A stretch of DNA of 64,000 nucleotides from Neobacillus jeddahensis (lineage in GTDB: Bacteria; Bacillota; Bacilli; Bacillales; Cytobacillaceae), in contig NZ_CCAS010000014.1 of the NCBI RefSeq assembly GCF_000612625.1, positions 24,319-88,318 of the forward strand. The letters are read 5' to 3'. Numbering within the stretch: position 1 is the stretch's first letter; every line of letters begins with the position of its first letter. The position numbers were made by a program, and so were the translations under genes. The notes beneath the pieces were generated by a model that saw only the letters and a program-made list of their open reading frames with translations, was not told the origin of the DNA and did no database searches. Positions 53,286 to 62,467 of this stretch are shown here, piece by piece.

Positions 53286-53363
53286 TTACACATTTATCGT
53301 TTAGAAAAGGGGAAAACTGGTCATTCTAATGGTATAAGGCTTTCTAGTATTCCCCCCTTTTTG

Positions 53364-53400
53364 AAGAGGACAACCAAATTTGGTCGTCCTCTTTTTTTCA
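53364..53400. terminator. Hairpin between convergent genes
   Basis: GAGGAC (53366-53371) pairs with GTCCTC (53386-53391), with ACCAAATTTGGT inside the loop region, and seven T follow on the plus strand. It can stop transcripts coming from the left and perhaps also those of the DUF1871 gene. Confidence 0.7.
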
Positions 53401-53664
53401 TTATAGCGTGCAGGATTCACTTGCTTTAATGGCAAGTAATCGCTCTGCAATTTTTAGGCATTGGTCCATTGGAATAACTTTTTCAAATGAGAATCCATAA
53501 ATCGTTTGGATTCTCCCCGCCAACGCAGCAGGATCATTAAGCACATGTACTGCTTGAATGGTATCGGCAATTTCCGTGTCATATCCGCCCCCATTTATGT
53601 GAAAGGGATCCCATTCGTTTAAAACATCGACAAGCTGTAAGTTAGTATGAATCTCTTTTCGCAT
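53401..53664 (-). CDS. yugE: DUF1871 (YugE-like) protein
   Basis: 87 aa. The sequence LQLVDVLNEWDPFHINGGGYDTEIADTIQAVHV and IYGFSFEKVIPMDQCLKIAERLLAIK matches the DUF1871 family, whose B. subtilis member is YugE. It is small, acidic and soluble, and no function is known. GGAGATAAAC precedes the ATG. The family and neighbourhood agree with the yug region of B. subtilis. Confidence 0.85.
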   Translation of the reverse strand: MRKEIHTNLQLVDVLNEWDPFHINGGGYDTEIADTIQAVHVLNDPAALAGRIQTIYGFSFEKVIPMDQCLKIAERLLAIKASESCTL

Positions 53665-53755
53665 ATGTTTATCTCCTATAGTGTTTTACATTTGATTAAC
53701 ACATTTTATCACAAGATAGTGGACTAGTGATAAAGTTGGGCTGTTTAGAAGCAGA

Positions 53756-54940
53756 CTAACGGATGAGCGTTACCATATGTTGAAGAATTTGCTCTCCAGA
53801 CACAAGTGCTTCCCCGCCACCTTGGGCAAAGGTTTTGTTTCCTCCACCCTTCCCATTAATCAATGGGAGAATTTCGGCCATTAATTGTTTCATATCTTCA
53901 TTTCTATCGGAGCCGCATCCACAAACGAGCTGTAACCGGTTCTCGTTCGTTGCGACAAATACTACTACGGCCATAGGGTCTTGTGCAATAACGTAGCGAG
54001 CCAATTTCTGTAGTACTTGAATCGTCCGATTTTGAAAATGCTCGGCGACGATTTGATGATGGGTAACCGCCAAATTGTTTGCTTCATATTGGAGTAACCT
54101 GTCTTGAGCCTGCTCCAGTTCTTTCTCTAGCCTTTTTCCATTATCCAATAACCTGGTTACCACTTGCTCCATTTCTATTTCTGGAGCATTAAGAAGTTTT
54201 GTTAACCCCTGCAGTACCTTTTGTTTCTTTCCGAGTTGGTGAAGAACTCGCTTCCCACAAGCAAATTGAAGGCGAACCTTTTTCTTTTGTCTTTCCCAAT
54301 CCAAAATTTTAATCGCACTCACCTCACCGGTTGAGGTAGGATGTGTTCCGCCGCAGCCATTATAATCAAAGCCAGGAATAATGACGAGTCGGATGTTTTC
54401 TTTTACCTTCGTCTCTTTTCTTAACGGGTACTGTGCTAGTTCTTCCTCAGTTACCCACTTCACTTCTATCGGACGGTTTTCTAAGATGATTTTGTTAGCT
54501 AGCTCTTCTGCTTTCTCGACTTCCTCCACGGTTAGGGTCTCTGTTTCTAAATCAATCGTTAAATTGTCTGAACCTAAATGAAAACCAACCGTATTGTAGT
54601 CATACAATTTCTCAAATGCTGCAGATAAAATATGCTGCCCGGTGTGTTGTTGCATATGATCAAATCGTCGTTCCCAATCGATGGTACAAGATACCTCTCT
54701 ATCAGTATCTTGAATGGGTGTCTCAAGGTAATGGCGAATATGTCCGTTTATTTCTTCTACATTAATGACTCTTTCATCTTCGATTACGCCTGTATCATGT
54801 GGCTGTCCACCACCAGTTGGGTAGAAGGCCGTTTGATTTAAAACGACATACCATTGGTCCGCTTCGTCTCTTTCCTGTTTTAAAATACGCGCAGAAAAAG
54901 TCCGTATGTAAGCATCTTGATAAAATAATTTATTATTCAT
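53756..54940 (-). CDS. AlaX-type alanyl-tRNA editing protein with DHHA1 domain
   Basis: 394 aa. The N-terminal half equals the AlaRS editing domain: FYPTGGGQPHDTGVI, the zinc-binding QQHTGQHILSAAF (HxxxH) and NGCGGTHPTSTGEV (CxxxH). A coiled-coil (~residues 255-290) joins it to a C-terminal DHHA1 domain (GCGSDRNEDMKQLMAEILPLINGKGGGNKTFAQGGG). It is the long AlaX-L type. These proteins hydrolyse Ser-tRNA(Ala) or Gly-tRNA(Ala) and so prevent mistranslation. It is a single gene. Confidence 0.93.
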   Translation of the reverse strand: MNNKLFYQDAYIRTFSARILKQERDEADQWYVVLNQTAFYPTGGGQPHDTGVIEDERVINVEEINGHIRHYLETPIQDTDREVSCTIDWERRFDHMQQHTGQHILSAAFEKLYDYNTVGFHLGSDNLTIDLETETLTVEEVEKAEELANKIILENRPIEVKWVTEEELAQYPLRKETKVKENIRLVIIPGFDYNGCGGTHPTSTGEVSAIKILDWERQKKKVRLQFACGKRVLHQLGKKQKVLQGLTKLLNAPEIEMEQVVTRLLDNGKRLEKELEQAQDRLLQYEANNLAVTHHQIVAEHFQNRTIQVLQKLARYVIAQDPMAVVVFVATNENRLQLVCGCGSDRNEDMKQLMAEILPLINGKGGGNKTFAQGGGEALVSGEQILQHMVTLIR

Positions 54941-55120
54941 CGTTTTTCACTCCATTTACTATTTAGGTATTAATCTTATTGTCTTGAAAGTTTGAAATTA
55001 AATCAATATTAAACGCAAATAACCTGTCCCTTCTTTTTACGGAACAGGTTTTCCCTATGATTAGTTTTATACCATTAGTGAAAAAATAAAAGCCACCCCC
55101 ATGGAGATAGCTCTTAGCTT

Positions 55121-55672
55121 CTATTTCTTTTCATCCTGGGCCTTTTTCTGACCTGCTTTCTTATCTTTAGAAATTTCTCCACAAGCAATTCTATTTCCTG
55201 CGTCACCTGCCGGCTGGCTCATTCCGTCATCCTTACCATCATGGACTACGATGGAGGTACCTTCTTTTGTAAAGAGTGATGTTTTCCCATCCTTCAAAGT
55301 GACATTAGGTGCCATTAGTTCAGCATTTACTGATCCATCATCATCGACAATTAAATTTGGCAAGTCTCCGGCATGGGCTCCCTTAGGATGGAGGAGTCCA
55401 TGTTCCTTTTGTTCAGGGTTAAAGTGATTCCCTGCCGATTTGAAGTCTGGTGCGACACATTTTCCTTTTTCATGGATATGAATGGCATGGTCACCAGCTG
55501 GAAGTCCCTTCAAATTAACTGTCATTTTTACACGGCTCGACTGCTCAGCCATCTCTACTGTTCCAAGCGAATCTCCTGCTGCATTGAACATCTCGACATC
55601 AATTTGTTTGACCTCCTTTTCCATGCATCCAGTTAACATGAGAAGTGGAAAGATCATCCAAGCTTTTTTCAT
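55121..55672 (-). CDS. Cu/Zn superoxide dismutase-like lipoprotein (YojM/SodC type)
   Basis: 183 aa from the ATG at 55672 after GGGGGATT. The signal peptide ends in the lipobox LTGC. The SodC fold is complete by motif: [11 protein letters not shown] (two copper His and a Cys), GNHFNP (bridging His), HAGDLPNL (zinc His and Asp), and [10 protein letters not shown] (last copper His), then the second Cys in RIACG. All expected metal ligands are present, so unlike some Bacillus YojM proteins it could be an active dismutase. The Lys-rich tail is unusual. Confidence 0.92.
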   Translation of the reverse strand: MKKAWMIFPLLMLTGCMEKEVKQIDVEMFNAAGDSLGTVEMAEQSSRVKMTVNLKGLPAGDHAIHIHEKGKCVAPDFKSAGNHFNPEQKEHGLLHPKGAHAGDLPNLIVDDDGSVNAELMAPNVTLKDGKTSLFTKEGTSIVVHDGKDDGMSQPAGDAGNRIACGEISKDKKAGQKKAQDEKK

Positions 55673-55757
55673 ATGTAATCCCCCAACTATAGACAATGCC
55701 TATAGTATAAGCAAACAAGTCAGTCTCTATTCATCTAGGGCAAAAGGATTACTAGGC

Positions 55758-55791
55758 AAAAAAGAAGGAACAGCTATGATTAACTGTCCCT
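55758..55791 (-). terminator. Terminator of the small membrane-protein gene
   Basis: GGAACAG (55767-55773) pairs with CTGTCC (55784-55789) with one bulged base, followed by a T-rich tail on the minus strand. It overlaps the 3' end of the small gene. Confidence 0.6.
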
Positions 55792-55989
55792 TGGAGTAGT
55801 CTGGTTGTTTTTTAGTTGTTCCTCTAACTCTTTTGCCTTTTCGGCTTCCCGGTTAGAAACTTTCATGATCAATCTCATCGTTAAAAAAGCACCAATAAGA
55901 AAAATAACACAGGTAATCGCTGCCGGAATGTATTCTGTTTTATCTTCGGGAAAGTATAAAAATAATGATAAAACTAACGGTTGAAACAT
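55780..55989 (-). CDS. Small single-pass membrane protein, 69 aa
   Basis: The N-terminal half holds a long hydrophobic stretch (YIPAAITCVIFLIGAFLTMRL). The C-terminal half is charged and helical (NREAEKAKELEEQLKNN), like a short coiled coil on the cytoplasmic side. AAGGGAGAAG precedes the ATG. I recognise no named family; similar small membrane proteins are common in Bacillus. Confidence 0.65.
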   Translation of the reverse strand: MFQPLVLSLFLYFPEDKTEYIPAAITCVIFLIGAFLTMRLIMKVSNREAEKAKELEEQLKNNQTTPRDS

Positions 55990-56088
55990 TTTTCTTCTCC
56001 CTTTCTTTTAAAGGAATTCTAACAATTTATTATAACAACAAAAAACGTTTCATACCAAAGATTCATTCTCGGCACGCAGACATGTGAA

Positions 56089-56835
56089 TTATTTTAATAC
56101 TTTAATCTTTTTAATCAAGACATCTTCTTTCGGCTTATCTTGTGCTCCCACTGGGGTATCGGCGATCTTATCAACAATATCCATACCTTCAATCACTTGA
56201 CCAAAAACCGTATGACGGTGATCAAGCCACGGAGTCCCACCGTTTTTATCATAGGCGTCAATAATCTCCTTAGGGTATCCCGCTTTATCCATTTCCTCCT
56301 TCATAGATGAATCTAGTGAAGTACTTTGAACAATAAAAAATTGACTGCCATTGGTATTGGAACCCGAATTAGCCATCGACAAGGCGCCACGAACGTTATA
56401 CAAATTGGTTGAGAATTCATCCTCAAACGGCTTGCCCCAGATACTTTCACCACCGGTTCCGTTGCCTTCAGGGTCTCCCCCTTGAATCATGAAATCTTTA
56501 ATGACTCGATGAAAAATCAGACCATCATAATAGCCTTCTTCACTATGCTTCACAAAGTTCTCAACAGCTTTAGGGGCATATTCAGGAAATAATTTAATTT
56601 TAATGCTCCCCATCGACGTTTCCATTTCAACTAGCTTTTCGTTTTCCGCCACTTCTGTCGTAAGCTGTGGATAAACGGCATTTGTCACTTGTCCGTCTCC
56701 TTCCTTTTGCTCCGTTTTTGGTTCGGGAGTTTTCGTGTTCGACTGACTTTCTTCCTTCTTAGAGCTTGTCCCACATGCTGCCAATACTAGAACTATCGCC
56801 AATACTGTCATCATGGTTTGCAGATTCTTTCTCAT
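56089..56835 (-). CDS. Cyclophilin-type peptidyl-prolyl isomerase lipoprotein
   Basis: 248 aa. The signal peptide with lipobox VLAAC places it on the outer face of the membrane. After a Lys/Glu/Pro/Thr-rich linker comes a cyclophilin domain (residues ~65-248): [61 protein letters not shown] and [17 protein letters not shown]. The active-site pieces [14 protein letters not shown] and SQFFI are intact. It probably helps fold secreted proteins. It is larger and membrane-linked compared with cytosolic PpiB. Confidence 0.93.
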   Translation of the reverse strand: MRKNLQTMMTVLAIVLVLAACGTSSKKEESQSNTKTPEPKTEQKEGDGQVTNAVYPQLTTEVAENEKLVEMETSMGSIKIKLFPEYAPKAVENFVKHSEEGYYDGLIFHRVIKDFMIQGGDPEGNGTGGESIWGKPFEDEFSTNLYNVRGALSMANSGSNTNGSQFFIVQSTSLDSSMKEEMDKAGYPKEIIDAYDKNGGTPWLDHRHTVFGQVIEGMDIVDKIADTPVGAQDKPKEDVLIKKIKVLK

Positions 56836-57002
56836 ATATCATCCCTCCATTTTTCCACTTTAAACGAAATGAAATTTTTTTGCACTATGTTTTTAAATTA
56901 GTCATAATGGAAGGGAGAATCAAGTGAAAACGTAAAAGTGGCCGAGCTGTTTACGCAAGCACAGCCCTTATATCACAAAAAATTTACTTAGGAGTGAACC
57001 AA

Positions 57003-57383
57003 GTGACAGAATTCCAAATCGGCACAGTAGTTACGGGGATTTATAAGACTGGAAAGTATATAGGAGAAATAACAGAAGTGCGACCGCAACATTATTTAAT
57101 GAGAGTACTAGCAGTCGCAAAACATCCGATGCAGGGTGACTTGCACAATCCCAAAGACGCCGATGTCCTTATTTTTCATGAAAGACGAGCACTTAGCTTT
57201 AGAGAGCAAGCCAATATTCCCAAACCGATGGTTAAACTGTTTGAAGGTGAAGTTCCAGAATATCAGGATTCCTTAAAAGAAGCATTGAGCAAGATGAAAA
57301 AAGAGCTGCAAGAGACCTCTACAGAATGGGCCGAAATGAGCTTAAACGCAATTCAAGCATTAGAACGGGACTATAAGTTTTAA
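57003..57383 (+). CDS. kapB: Kinase-associated lipoprotein B
   Basis: 126 aa from a GTG at 57003, which is 8 bases after AGGAG. The sequence YKTGKYIGEITEVRPQHYLMRVLAVAKHPMQGDLHNPKDADV and FHERRALSFRE is very close to what I know of KapB from B. subtilis, where it is needed for the KinB route to Spo0A activation. In B. subtilis kapB is next to kinB; here no kinase gene is adjacent. It converges with kapD. Confidence 0.95.
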   Translation: MTEFQIGTVVTGIYKTGKYIGEITEVRPQHYLMRVLAVAKHPMQGDLHNPKDADVLIFHERRALSFREQANIPKPMVKLFEGEVPEYQDSLKEALSKMKKELQETSTEWAEMSLNAIQALERDYKF

Positions 57384-57389
57384 AAATAT

Positions 57390-57423
57390 TTAAGGCCAAA
57401 TCAGTTTGAATGATTTGGCCTTT
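57390..57423. terminator. Bidirectional terminator between kapB and kapD
   Basis: A perfect 12-bp stem (57392-57403 with 57411-57422) and 7-base loop, with T or A runs on both sides. Confidence 0.88.
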
Positions 57424-58049
57424 TATGCTAATTCACTTAATAGCTTTGAAAAATCAATCCGATCACCAATCGTCGTTGGTTTTGGTTTTTCCAAATAGCG
57501 TTTATCCTTTTCAACAAGTTTGAATATATTATAGGTAGTCAAAGCATCATCCAGTGCCCGGTGATGTTTTCCTGTCCCCTCTTTACCATATTCCTGTACA
57601 GCTTTCCAAAGGCCCGTTTGATTTTGGTCACCAAAAAACCGTTTGTATTCCATAGATAAATCTAATTCTACCCCGTTAAATGGAAAAGCCACCCCAGCCT
57701 TTAAACAATTCTGACGAAGCACCTTCATATCCATATTCCCCCAAGTAACAACGGTAGTTTCATAATGTTCCTTATTGAATTCCTCCAATTTCTTTACAAG
57801 TTCAAAAATAGACAATCCCTTGTCAACTTGTTGCTGGGAAATATGTAAGAATGATTTGCACCGCTCTGTTAATTTCGGGAACTTTAATGGAGTTACATAG
57901 GAAGAAAATTGCTCAGTAACATGCTCGTCAACAACCGCCACGATTCCAACCTCAATAATTTCCGCGAAAAAGTCTTTCATCCGAACATTTCTTTCAGGCA
58001 TTGTGAACTCAAAATCAATAAATAAATATTGTTTCCTAGCTCTCACCAT
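57423..58049 (-). CDS. kapD: 3'-5' exonuclease-like sporulation inhibitor KapD
   Basis: 208 aa from the ATG at 58049 (AAGG at 8 bases); GTG codons at 58055-58058 are less well placed. DEDDh exonuclease motifs: FIDFEFTMPE (Exo I), VVTWGNMDMKVLRQN (Exo II) and HHRALDDALTTYNIFKLV (Exo III with the catalytic His). KapD of B. subtilis inhibits the KinA route to sporulation when overproduced. The two kap genes here face each other. Confidence 0.93.
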   Translation of the reverse strand: MVRARKQYLFIDFEFTMPERNVRMKDFFAEIIEVGIVAVVDEHVTEQFSSYVTPLKFPKLTERCKSFLHISQQQVDKGLSIFELVKKLEEFNKEHYETTVVTWGNMDMKVLRQNCLKAGVAFPFNGVELDLSMEYKRFFGDQNQTGLWKAVQEYGKEGTGKHHRALDDALTTYNIFKLVEKDKRYLEKPKPTTIGDRIDFSKLLSELA

Positions 58050-58221
58050 TTTCACCACCTTTTCTTTTCCAACCTATTACATTATATAAAGAAACCTGTA
58101 CAAAAAATTGTGCTTTTTTTCTATTTTTTTAACATTATAACATGAATCTTACAGGAATTTTTTTAATTTTTGAACAATTGATTTAAAAAAGAATGGAAAT
58201 ATCCATTCTTTATCCAGCTGT

Positions 58222-58611
58222 TCATTTTCTAAGCTTTATTACCGCAATCGTACATCTGGAAACACAAATCAGCTTATCTTGTTCGTCGGTAATTTTGATG
58301 TCCCAGACCATCGTTGATTTTCCCTGGTGCAAAACGGTTCCGACTGCTGTAACAATCCCTTCTGTTTTTGGACGAACATGGTTGGCGTTAATTTCTAGGC
58401 CTGCCACTCCTTCTGTTTCTTTGTCTACTAGTTCATATGCACCAATACTTGCTACTGTCTCCGCTAAGGCAACCGATGCACCTCCGTGCAATAATCCAAA
58501 TGGTTGTTTTGTGCGGTGATCAACTGGCATGGTAGCAATAACCTTGCCTGCTTCTAAATGGGTAATCTCGATACCGAGTGCTTCAACTAAGGTATCCTTA
58601 ATCATTTTCAT
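58222..58611 (-). CDS. Hotdog-fold thioesterase (PaaI/YuxO-like)
   Basis: 129 aa. The hotdog core is visible: VIATMPVDHRTKQPFGLLHGGASVALAETVASIGAYE, with HGG in the catalytic loop and the usual Glu a few residues later, then GLEINANHVRP. The closest groups are YuxO, MenI (DHNA-CoA thioesterase) and EntH/YbdB. Acyl-CoA hydrolysis is likely. A role in menaquinone synthesis is possible but not shown. GGAGGG precedes the ATG. Confidence 0.88.
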   Translation of the reverse strand: MKMIKDTLVEALGIEITHLEAGKVIATMPVDHRTKQPFGLLHGGASVALAETVASIGAYELVDKETEGVAGLEINANHVRPKTEGIVTAVGTVLHQGKSTMVWDIKITDEQDKLICVSRCTIAVIKLRK

Positions 58612-58702
58612 CCCTCCGTTATGTAATAAGTTTCCATCCTTACATTATTCTCCACCATCATGAATATTCCTTTTATTTCTCTCATTTTACAATCCTGAAA
58701 GG

Positions 58703-58729
58703 AAAAAAACAGCTTAGACAGCTGTTTTT
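58703..58729 (-). terminator. Terminator of the Gly/Tyr-rich protein gene
   Basis: AAACAGCT (58707-58714) pairs with AGCTGTTT (58720-58727), followed by T residues on the minus strand. Confidence 0.88.
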
Positions 58730-58739
58730 AACGAAGTTA

Positions 58740-58967
58740 TTAATAAAAACCAGGATATCCCGCTGTTGGATAGCCAATTGGTGGGTAACCACCTGGCGGA
58801 AAGCCGTAGCCTGGGTAGCCATAAAATGGCCGAGCTGCAAATGAAGCACCTAATCCGCCTCCAAGTAAACCACCTAAAAAGCTAAGCCCACCGATTGCTA
58901 ACGGCCATCCAAGAAAACCAATAAATCTTTGATCCTGCACCGGGTACGGGCCTCGATAAGGGTACAC
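58740..58967 (-). CDS. Gly/Tyr/Pro-rich small protein with hydrophobic core
   Basis: 75 aa from a GTG with AAAGGAGG nine bases upstream. The N-terminus MYPYRGPYPVQDQRFIGFLG is followed by a Gly-rich hydrophobic stretch (LSFLGGLLGGGLGASFA) and a tail of PGYGFPPGGYPPIGYP-type repeats ending in FY. Such proteins are common in spore coats of Bacillaceae, but this one is not recognised specifically. A spore-surface role is only a guess. Confidence 0.75.
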   Translation of the reverse strand: MYPYRGPYPVQDQRFIGFLGWPLAIGGLSFLGGLLGGGLGASFAARPFYGYPGYGFPPGGYPPIGYPTAGYPGFY

Positions 58968-59145
58968 GTCCCATGACCTCCTTTTACTTGCGATACTTGC
59001 CTACACTATTTCATATGCGAAAAAGGGGGGATTGGAGTGGGCTGGCATAAATGTGTAAGCGCCCGTTTAGCATGGTACAAGTTCATTAGCCACTAAAGCG
59101 AGTTTGCTAAATAAGCGGAGAAATTTGCCAAAGTGTTGATAACTC

Positions 59146-59179
59146 AATAAAAAACGCACTGTGAATTCAAGTGCGTTTT
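59146..59179 (-). terminator. Terminator of pepA
   Basis: AAAACGCACT (59151-59160) pairs with AGTGCGTTTT (59170-59179), followed by TTTTATT on the minus strand, about 60 bases after the pepA stop. Confidence 0.85.
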
Positions 59180-59239
59180 CATACAATGTTTGCCCCCCAA
59201 AGGAAACCCTTTAAACTGTTCTTCCTGGTGGCGACCTTT

Positions 59240-60748
59240 TTAGTTTTCGATTGGCATAAAACGTTCCACGAACAATGCTAATGTTCGGGTCATTGCACCC
59301 GTTGCACCGGCTGGACCAAGGTCATAGGCCTTTGATGTGGTCGATGTTCCGGCAATATCTAAATGCACCCATGGAGTACCTTCGGCAAATTCACCGATAA
59401 AGGCACCGGCAACAAGGGCATGACCTTCCCTACCAGGAGAATTATTTAAATCAGCTACTTTACTGTTTCTTACCCGTTCTTTTTCAGTTTCAAACAATGG
59501 CAATAGCCACATCTGCTCTCCAGCCTCCATTGAAGCTTCAAGAACTTGTTCATACAATGATTCATGATTGGTCATAGCGCCGGTTGTATGCAGCCCAAGT
59601 GCTGTAATAACGCCGCCTGTTAAGGTCGCAATATCAACTAGATAATTAGCACCATGGTGCTTTGCATAGGTAACAGCATCCGCTAAAACTAGTCGACCCT
59701 CGGCATCTGTATTTAATACCTCAATAGTTTTCCCGCTCATTGATGTAATCACATCATCTGGCTTAAAAGCCCCGCCACTAATCATATTATCGGTTGAAGG
59801 AATGACAGCAACGACATTTTGTTCCGGTCTAATTTCACCGATGATTTCCATTGCACCAAGTACGGCCGCTGCACCACCCATGTCCGTTTTCATTCCGACG
59901 ATGCCTGCTTTTGTTTTAATGGAATAACCGCCTGTATCAAAGGTAATTCCTTTTCCAACTAGACCGATGACATCCTCCCATTGCTCTTTCCCTTGATATT
60001 TAACCACAATCATTTTTGGAGGCTCATCTGATCCTTGATTGACCGCAAGAAATGCCCCCATCCCTAATTTTTCAATTTCCGCTTTATCAAGAATTTCAAC
60101 CTCGAAATCGTACTTCGCAGCCAATTCAACTGCATAGTTAGCCAAATCTGATGCTGTTAGTAAATTCCCAGGAATATTGACTAAGGTTCGGGCAGAATTG
60201 GTTCCTTGACCAAATGCATAACCAACCGTCAATGATGCTTGTACATCCTCTTCCTCTATGCCTTCACAATAAACCGTAACATTCTCCAGTTTTTTCTCTG
60301 GCTCATTTGACTTTTGTTTATAGCCCTCGAATTGGTAGGTTGAGAGTGCTAACGCCTCGGCCATGGCATGTGCTGTGTCGAGCCCATCCAGTTTCTCGGT
60401 CATAAAGGAATCCAAATAAACAGCGGCTTCTTCAAGCTTCCCCGCCTTTACTTCCTTAAATAGCTTTCCAAATGCCTCTCGAAGCTTATCGAAGCTTAGT
60501 TCTTTTTCTTTTCCTAACCCAACAAACCAAATTCGTTTCGCTCCTATTTTTCCAAAGCTATGTACTTTATGAATCGTTTTTACCTTTGCGGAAACATCCC
60601 CCGCTTTAACAAGCTCGGTAAGCTGTCCTTCAAACTTGGTATCAAGCTCGGCTAATAAACCCGTAAATTTTTCTGGTTTATCAAAAAGACCAACTACCAA
60701 GGCTTCATGATCGGTTGCTAGATCAAATGGTTTTTTGACATGAAACAT
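59240..60748 (-). CDS. pepA: Leucyl aminopeptidase (M17 family)
   Basis: 502 aa, full length. The C-terminal catalytic domain has [19 protein letters not shown] (metal and substrate Lys/Asp), [14 protein letters not shown] and the M17 signature [14 protein letters not shown] (residues ~347-360). The N-terminal domain is the variable nucleic-acid-like fold. It removes N-terminal residues from peptides using two zinc or manganese ions. It corresponds to yuiE in B. subtilis, next to yuiC as here; the yuiD gene that lies between them in B. subtilis is missing. Confidence 0.96.
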   Translation of the reverse strand: MFHVKKPFDLATDHEALVVGLFDKPEKFTGLLAELDTKFEGQLTELVKAGDVSAKVKTIHKVHSFGKIGAKRIWFVGLGKEKELSFDKLREAFGKLFKEVKAGKLEEAAVYLDSFMTEKLDGLDTAHAMAEALALSTYQFEGYKQKSNEPEKKLENVTVYCEGIEEEDVQASLTVGYAFGQGTNSARTLVNIPGNLLTASDLANYAVELAAKYDFEVEILDKAEIEKLGMGAFLAVNQGSDEPPKMIVVKYQGKEQWEDVIGLVGKGITFDTGGYSIKTKAGIVGMKTDMGGAAAVLGAMEIIGEIRPEQNVVAVIPSTDNMISGGAFKPDDVITSMSGKTIEVLNTDAEGRLVLADAVTYAKHHGANYLVDIATLTGGVITALGLHTTGAMTNHESLYEQVLEASMEAGEQMWLLPLFETEKERVRNSKVADLNNSPGREGHALVAGAFIGEFAEGTPWVHLDIAGTSTTSKAYDLGPAGATGAMTRTLALFVERFMPIEN

Positions 60749-60860
60749 GATTCCTCCACCTCCGTGTTCATTTTCTTCTCCATTATACCGAAAAGGCTTA
60801 TTTATTTCGAGAAACTAATTATCTTCAAAAAATAAAAACCAGCTTACTATTTTTGAAACG

Positions 60861-60884
60861 AAAAAAACAGGCCATGGCCTGCTT
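60861..60884 (-). terminator. Terminator of yuiC
   Basis: The palindrome CAGGCCATGGCCTG (60868-60881) folds into a short GC-rich hairpin, followed by seven T on the minus strand, a few bases after the yuiC stop. Confidence 0.78.
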
Positions 60885-60891
60885 GAACTAT

Positions 60892-61503
60892 TTATCTTTT
60901 TTCTGAGCTAATATATTGCTGGCGAAATACTTGTAGTGATTTATCTTCATTCAATGTCTGCAACTGCGCCTCTGTAAGGGTTCCGTTCCCTTTCTCCACC
61001 ACATAGACGTCAACCTTTTTTTTGCCCCATTTTTTATATACATCTTCCACCGTTTCATAATAAAGGTCTAGTTCATTTCCCTTAATTGCTCCTCCTTTAT
61101 CAGCAACGACCCCATATCCATATCCAGGGATAAACAGAATCGTTCCAATCGGAAAAACAGTTAAATCTGCTGCTACCGTCGAAAATAAATCCCGTTTCAC
61201 TTTTACCCCGGAGTAAGTAATTCCGTATTCTGGGTGGCCCTGGTTTTTGCCTGTCGATTCAAATCCTGCTGTATAGCCTGTAGCTGTAACTGTATGTTTA
61301 GGGTACTTTGACCAATCAAAGGCATCCTCTAGTAATGGCGTTGTTGTCCCGGAAGCGGGTTCACTTGACGAATTGCTAGCGGCTATGGAATTAAGTAGTA
61401 ATGTAGCATTTACTCCTGAAATGGATTGGAAAGTCGCTCCGATTGCTAACAAGAAAAGACAGGACATCAAAAAGCGTTTTGTCCAATTTTTCATTTTAAT
61501 CAT
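60892..61503 (-). CDS. yuiC: 3D-domain secreted protein, YuiC-like
   Basis: 203 aa. An N-terminal signal peptide ([20 protein letters not shown]) leads to a Ser/Thr-rich linker and a C-terminal 3D domain: [51 protein letters not shown] and [21 protein letters not shown]. The three conserved Asp (in VAADLT, VVADKG, ELDLY) give the domain its name. YuiC of B. subtilis is a stationary-phase muralytic enzyme (lytic transglycosylase-like). Confidence 0.93.
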   Translation of the reverse strand: MIKMKNWTKRFLMSCLFLLAIGATFQSISGVNATLLLNSIAASNSSSEPASGTTTPLLEDAFDWSKYPKHTVTATGYTAGFESTGKNQGHPEYGITYSGVKVKRDLFSTVAADLTVFPIGTILFIPGYGYGVVADKGGAIKGNELDLYYETVEDVYKKWGKKKVDVYVVEKGNGTLTEAQLQTLNEDKSLQVFRQQYISSEKR

Positions 61504-61607
61504 TGAAATTTTTCACTCCTCCCAAAATATTCATTCCCAAGCTGAAAGGAATTATTCAAAAATAGGAGAAGAAATTAGTTCCAAAGTCGTTTTTTCAAAA
61601 AAACGAC

Positions 61608-61640
61608 AAAAAAAGACCTCTACCATATGGTAAAGAGTCT
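61608..61640 (-). terminator. Terminator of yuiB
   Basis: AGAC-CTCT-ACC pairs with GGT-AGAG-TCT around ATAT (61614-61640), followed by seven T on the minus strand. It overlaps the yuiB stop codon. Confidence 0.78.
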
Positions 61641-61962
61641 AGAACATTTGATATCCACTTTTACGCAATTGTTTGATGGTAATGCCAGCTGCAATCGCTC
61701 CAACAAGTCCGCTTATTAAGATAAGAATATCTGCCGTTCCTAGAGCGGTCAGCTTAGAACCAAGCTCATGAAAAGCGGATTTGCTGTTCGTAAAATAGTC
61801 TAAAAAACGTACTTTATCAACAATTAATATCGCTACAATGGGGTACACTATCGCCATTACCCACGACATTCTAAGGAGCATATTCAAGATAAAGCCAATT
61901 CCAAAAAATAATACAAAAAATAGCACAATCGATATAATTAAAACAACGATGCTCATTTGCAC
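61639..61962 (-). CDS. yuiB: YuiB-like small integral membrane protein
   Basis: 107 aa with three hydrophobic segments (VVLIISIVLFFVLFFGIGFIL, WVMAIVYPIVAILIV, DILILISGLVGAIAAGITI). It matches the size and position of YuiB, between yuiC and yuiA. The function is unknown. The longer upstream start uses MQMSIVVL; an ATG two codons in is an alternative. Confidence 0.82.
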   Translation of the reverse strand: MQMSIVVLIISIVLFFVLFFGIGFILNMLLRMSWVMAIVYPIVAILIVDKVRFLDYFTNSKSAFHELGSKLTALGTADILILISGLVGAIAAGITIKQLRKSGYQMF

Positions 61963-62103
61963 CCGTGATTCCCCCTTTGTACATCAACATTTAGTGTACT
62001 GAATGTCGAAAAGGGAGTCAATAAAAACAAATAAAATTAACTACTAGCCGCAAAAAAATGGCCCCTCGAATGAAAAGCAGTTGTTATGTTAGTTGAGCCC
62101 GGC

Positions 62104-62229
62104 TTATTCCTTTTTCTTACCTGATCCACCACAACTTGAACATGTCTCTGAGCCGCCAAGCACTAATTGAAAATATCCCTTTCCCGAACAGTACTCACAA
62201 TTTTTCGTATCCACGCTCTTTACTGCCAT
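62104..62229 (-). CDS. yuiA: YuiA-like small zinc-finger protein, 41 aa
   Basis: Translates to a 41-residue protein with two CxxCxGxG motifs (CEYCSGKG and CSSCGGSG) about 20 residues apart, like the zinc centre of DnaJ. AAGGGG lies 8 bases before the ATG. Position and motif fit the yuiA gene between yuiB and yumB in B. subtilis. It may be a small RNA-binding or chaperone-linked protein; no function is established. Confidence 0.88.
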   Translation of the reverse strand: MAVKSVDTKNCEYCSGKGYFQLVLGGSETCSSCGGSGKKKE

Positions 62230-62405
62230 ACCATCATCCCCTTAAATTATTAACTTAATTTTCTGATAATATAACAAGAATAGCAAAAAAAGAAAAGAGC
62301 TATATTTACGCAAATACCGAAGAGAAAACGGATACATTGAAGGTTTTCTTTGATTTTCATGGTTTTTCCTAATTTTCTAAAAATTTAGATAACATTTCGG
62401 TTGAT

Positions 62406-62433
62406 CATAAAAGGGACAGTATACACTGTCCCT
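62406..62433 (-). terminator. Terminator of yumB
   Basis: AGGGACAGT (62412-62420) pairs with ACTGTCCCT (62425-62433), followed by TTTTAT on the minus strand, about 35 bases past the stop. Confidence 0.85.
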
Positions 62434-62467
62434 GGTCTAAATGAAATTCCCAATTTCACTTATTTTC

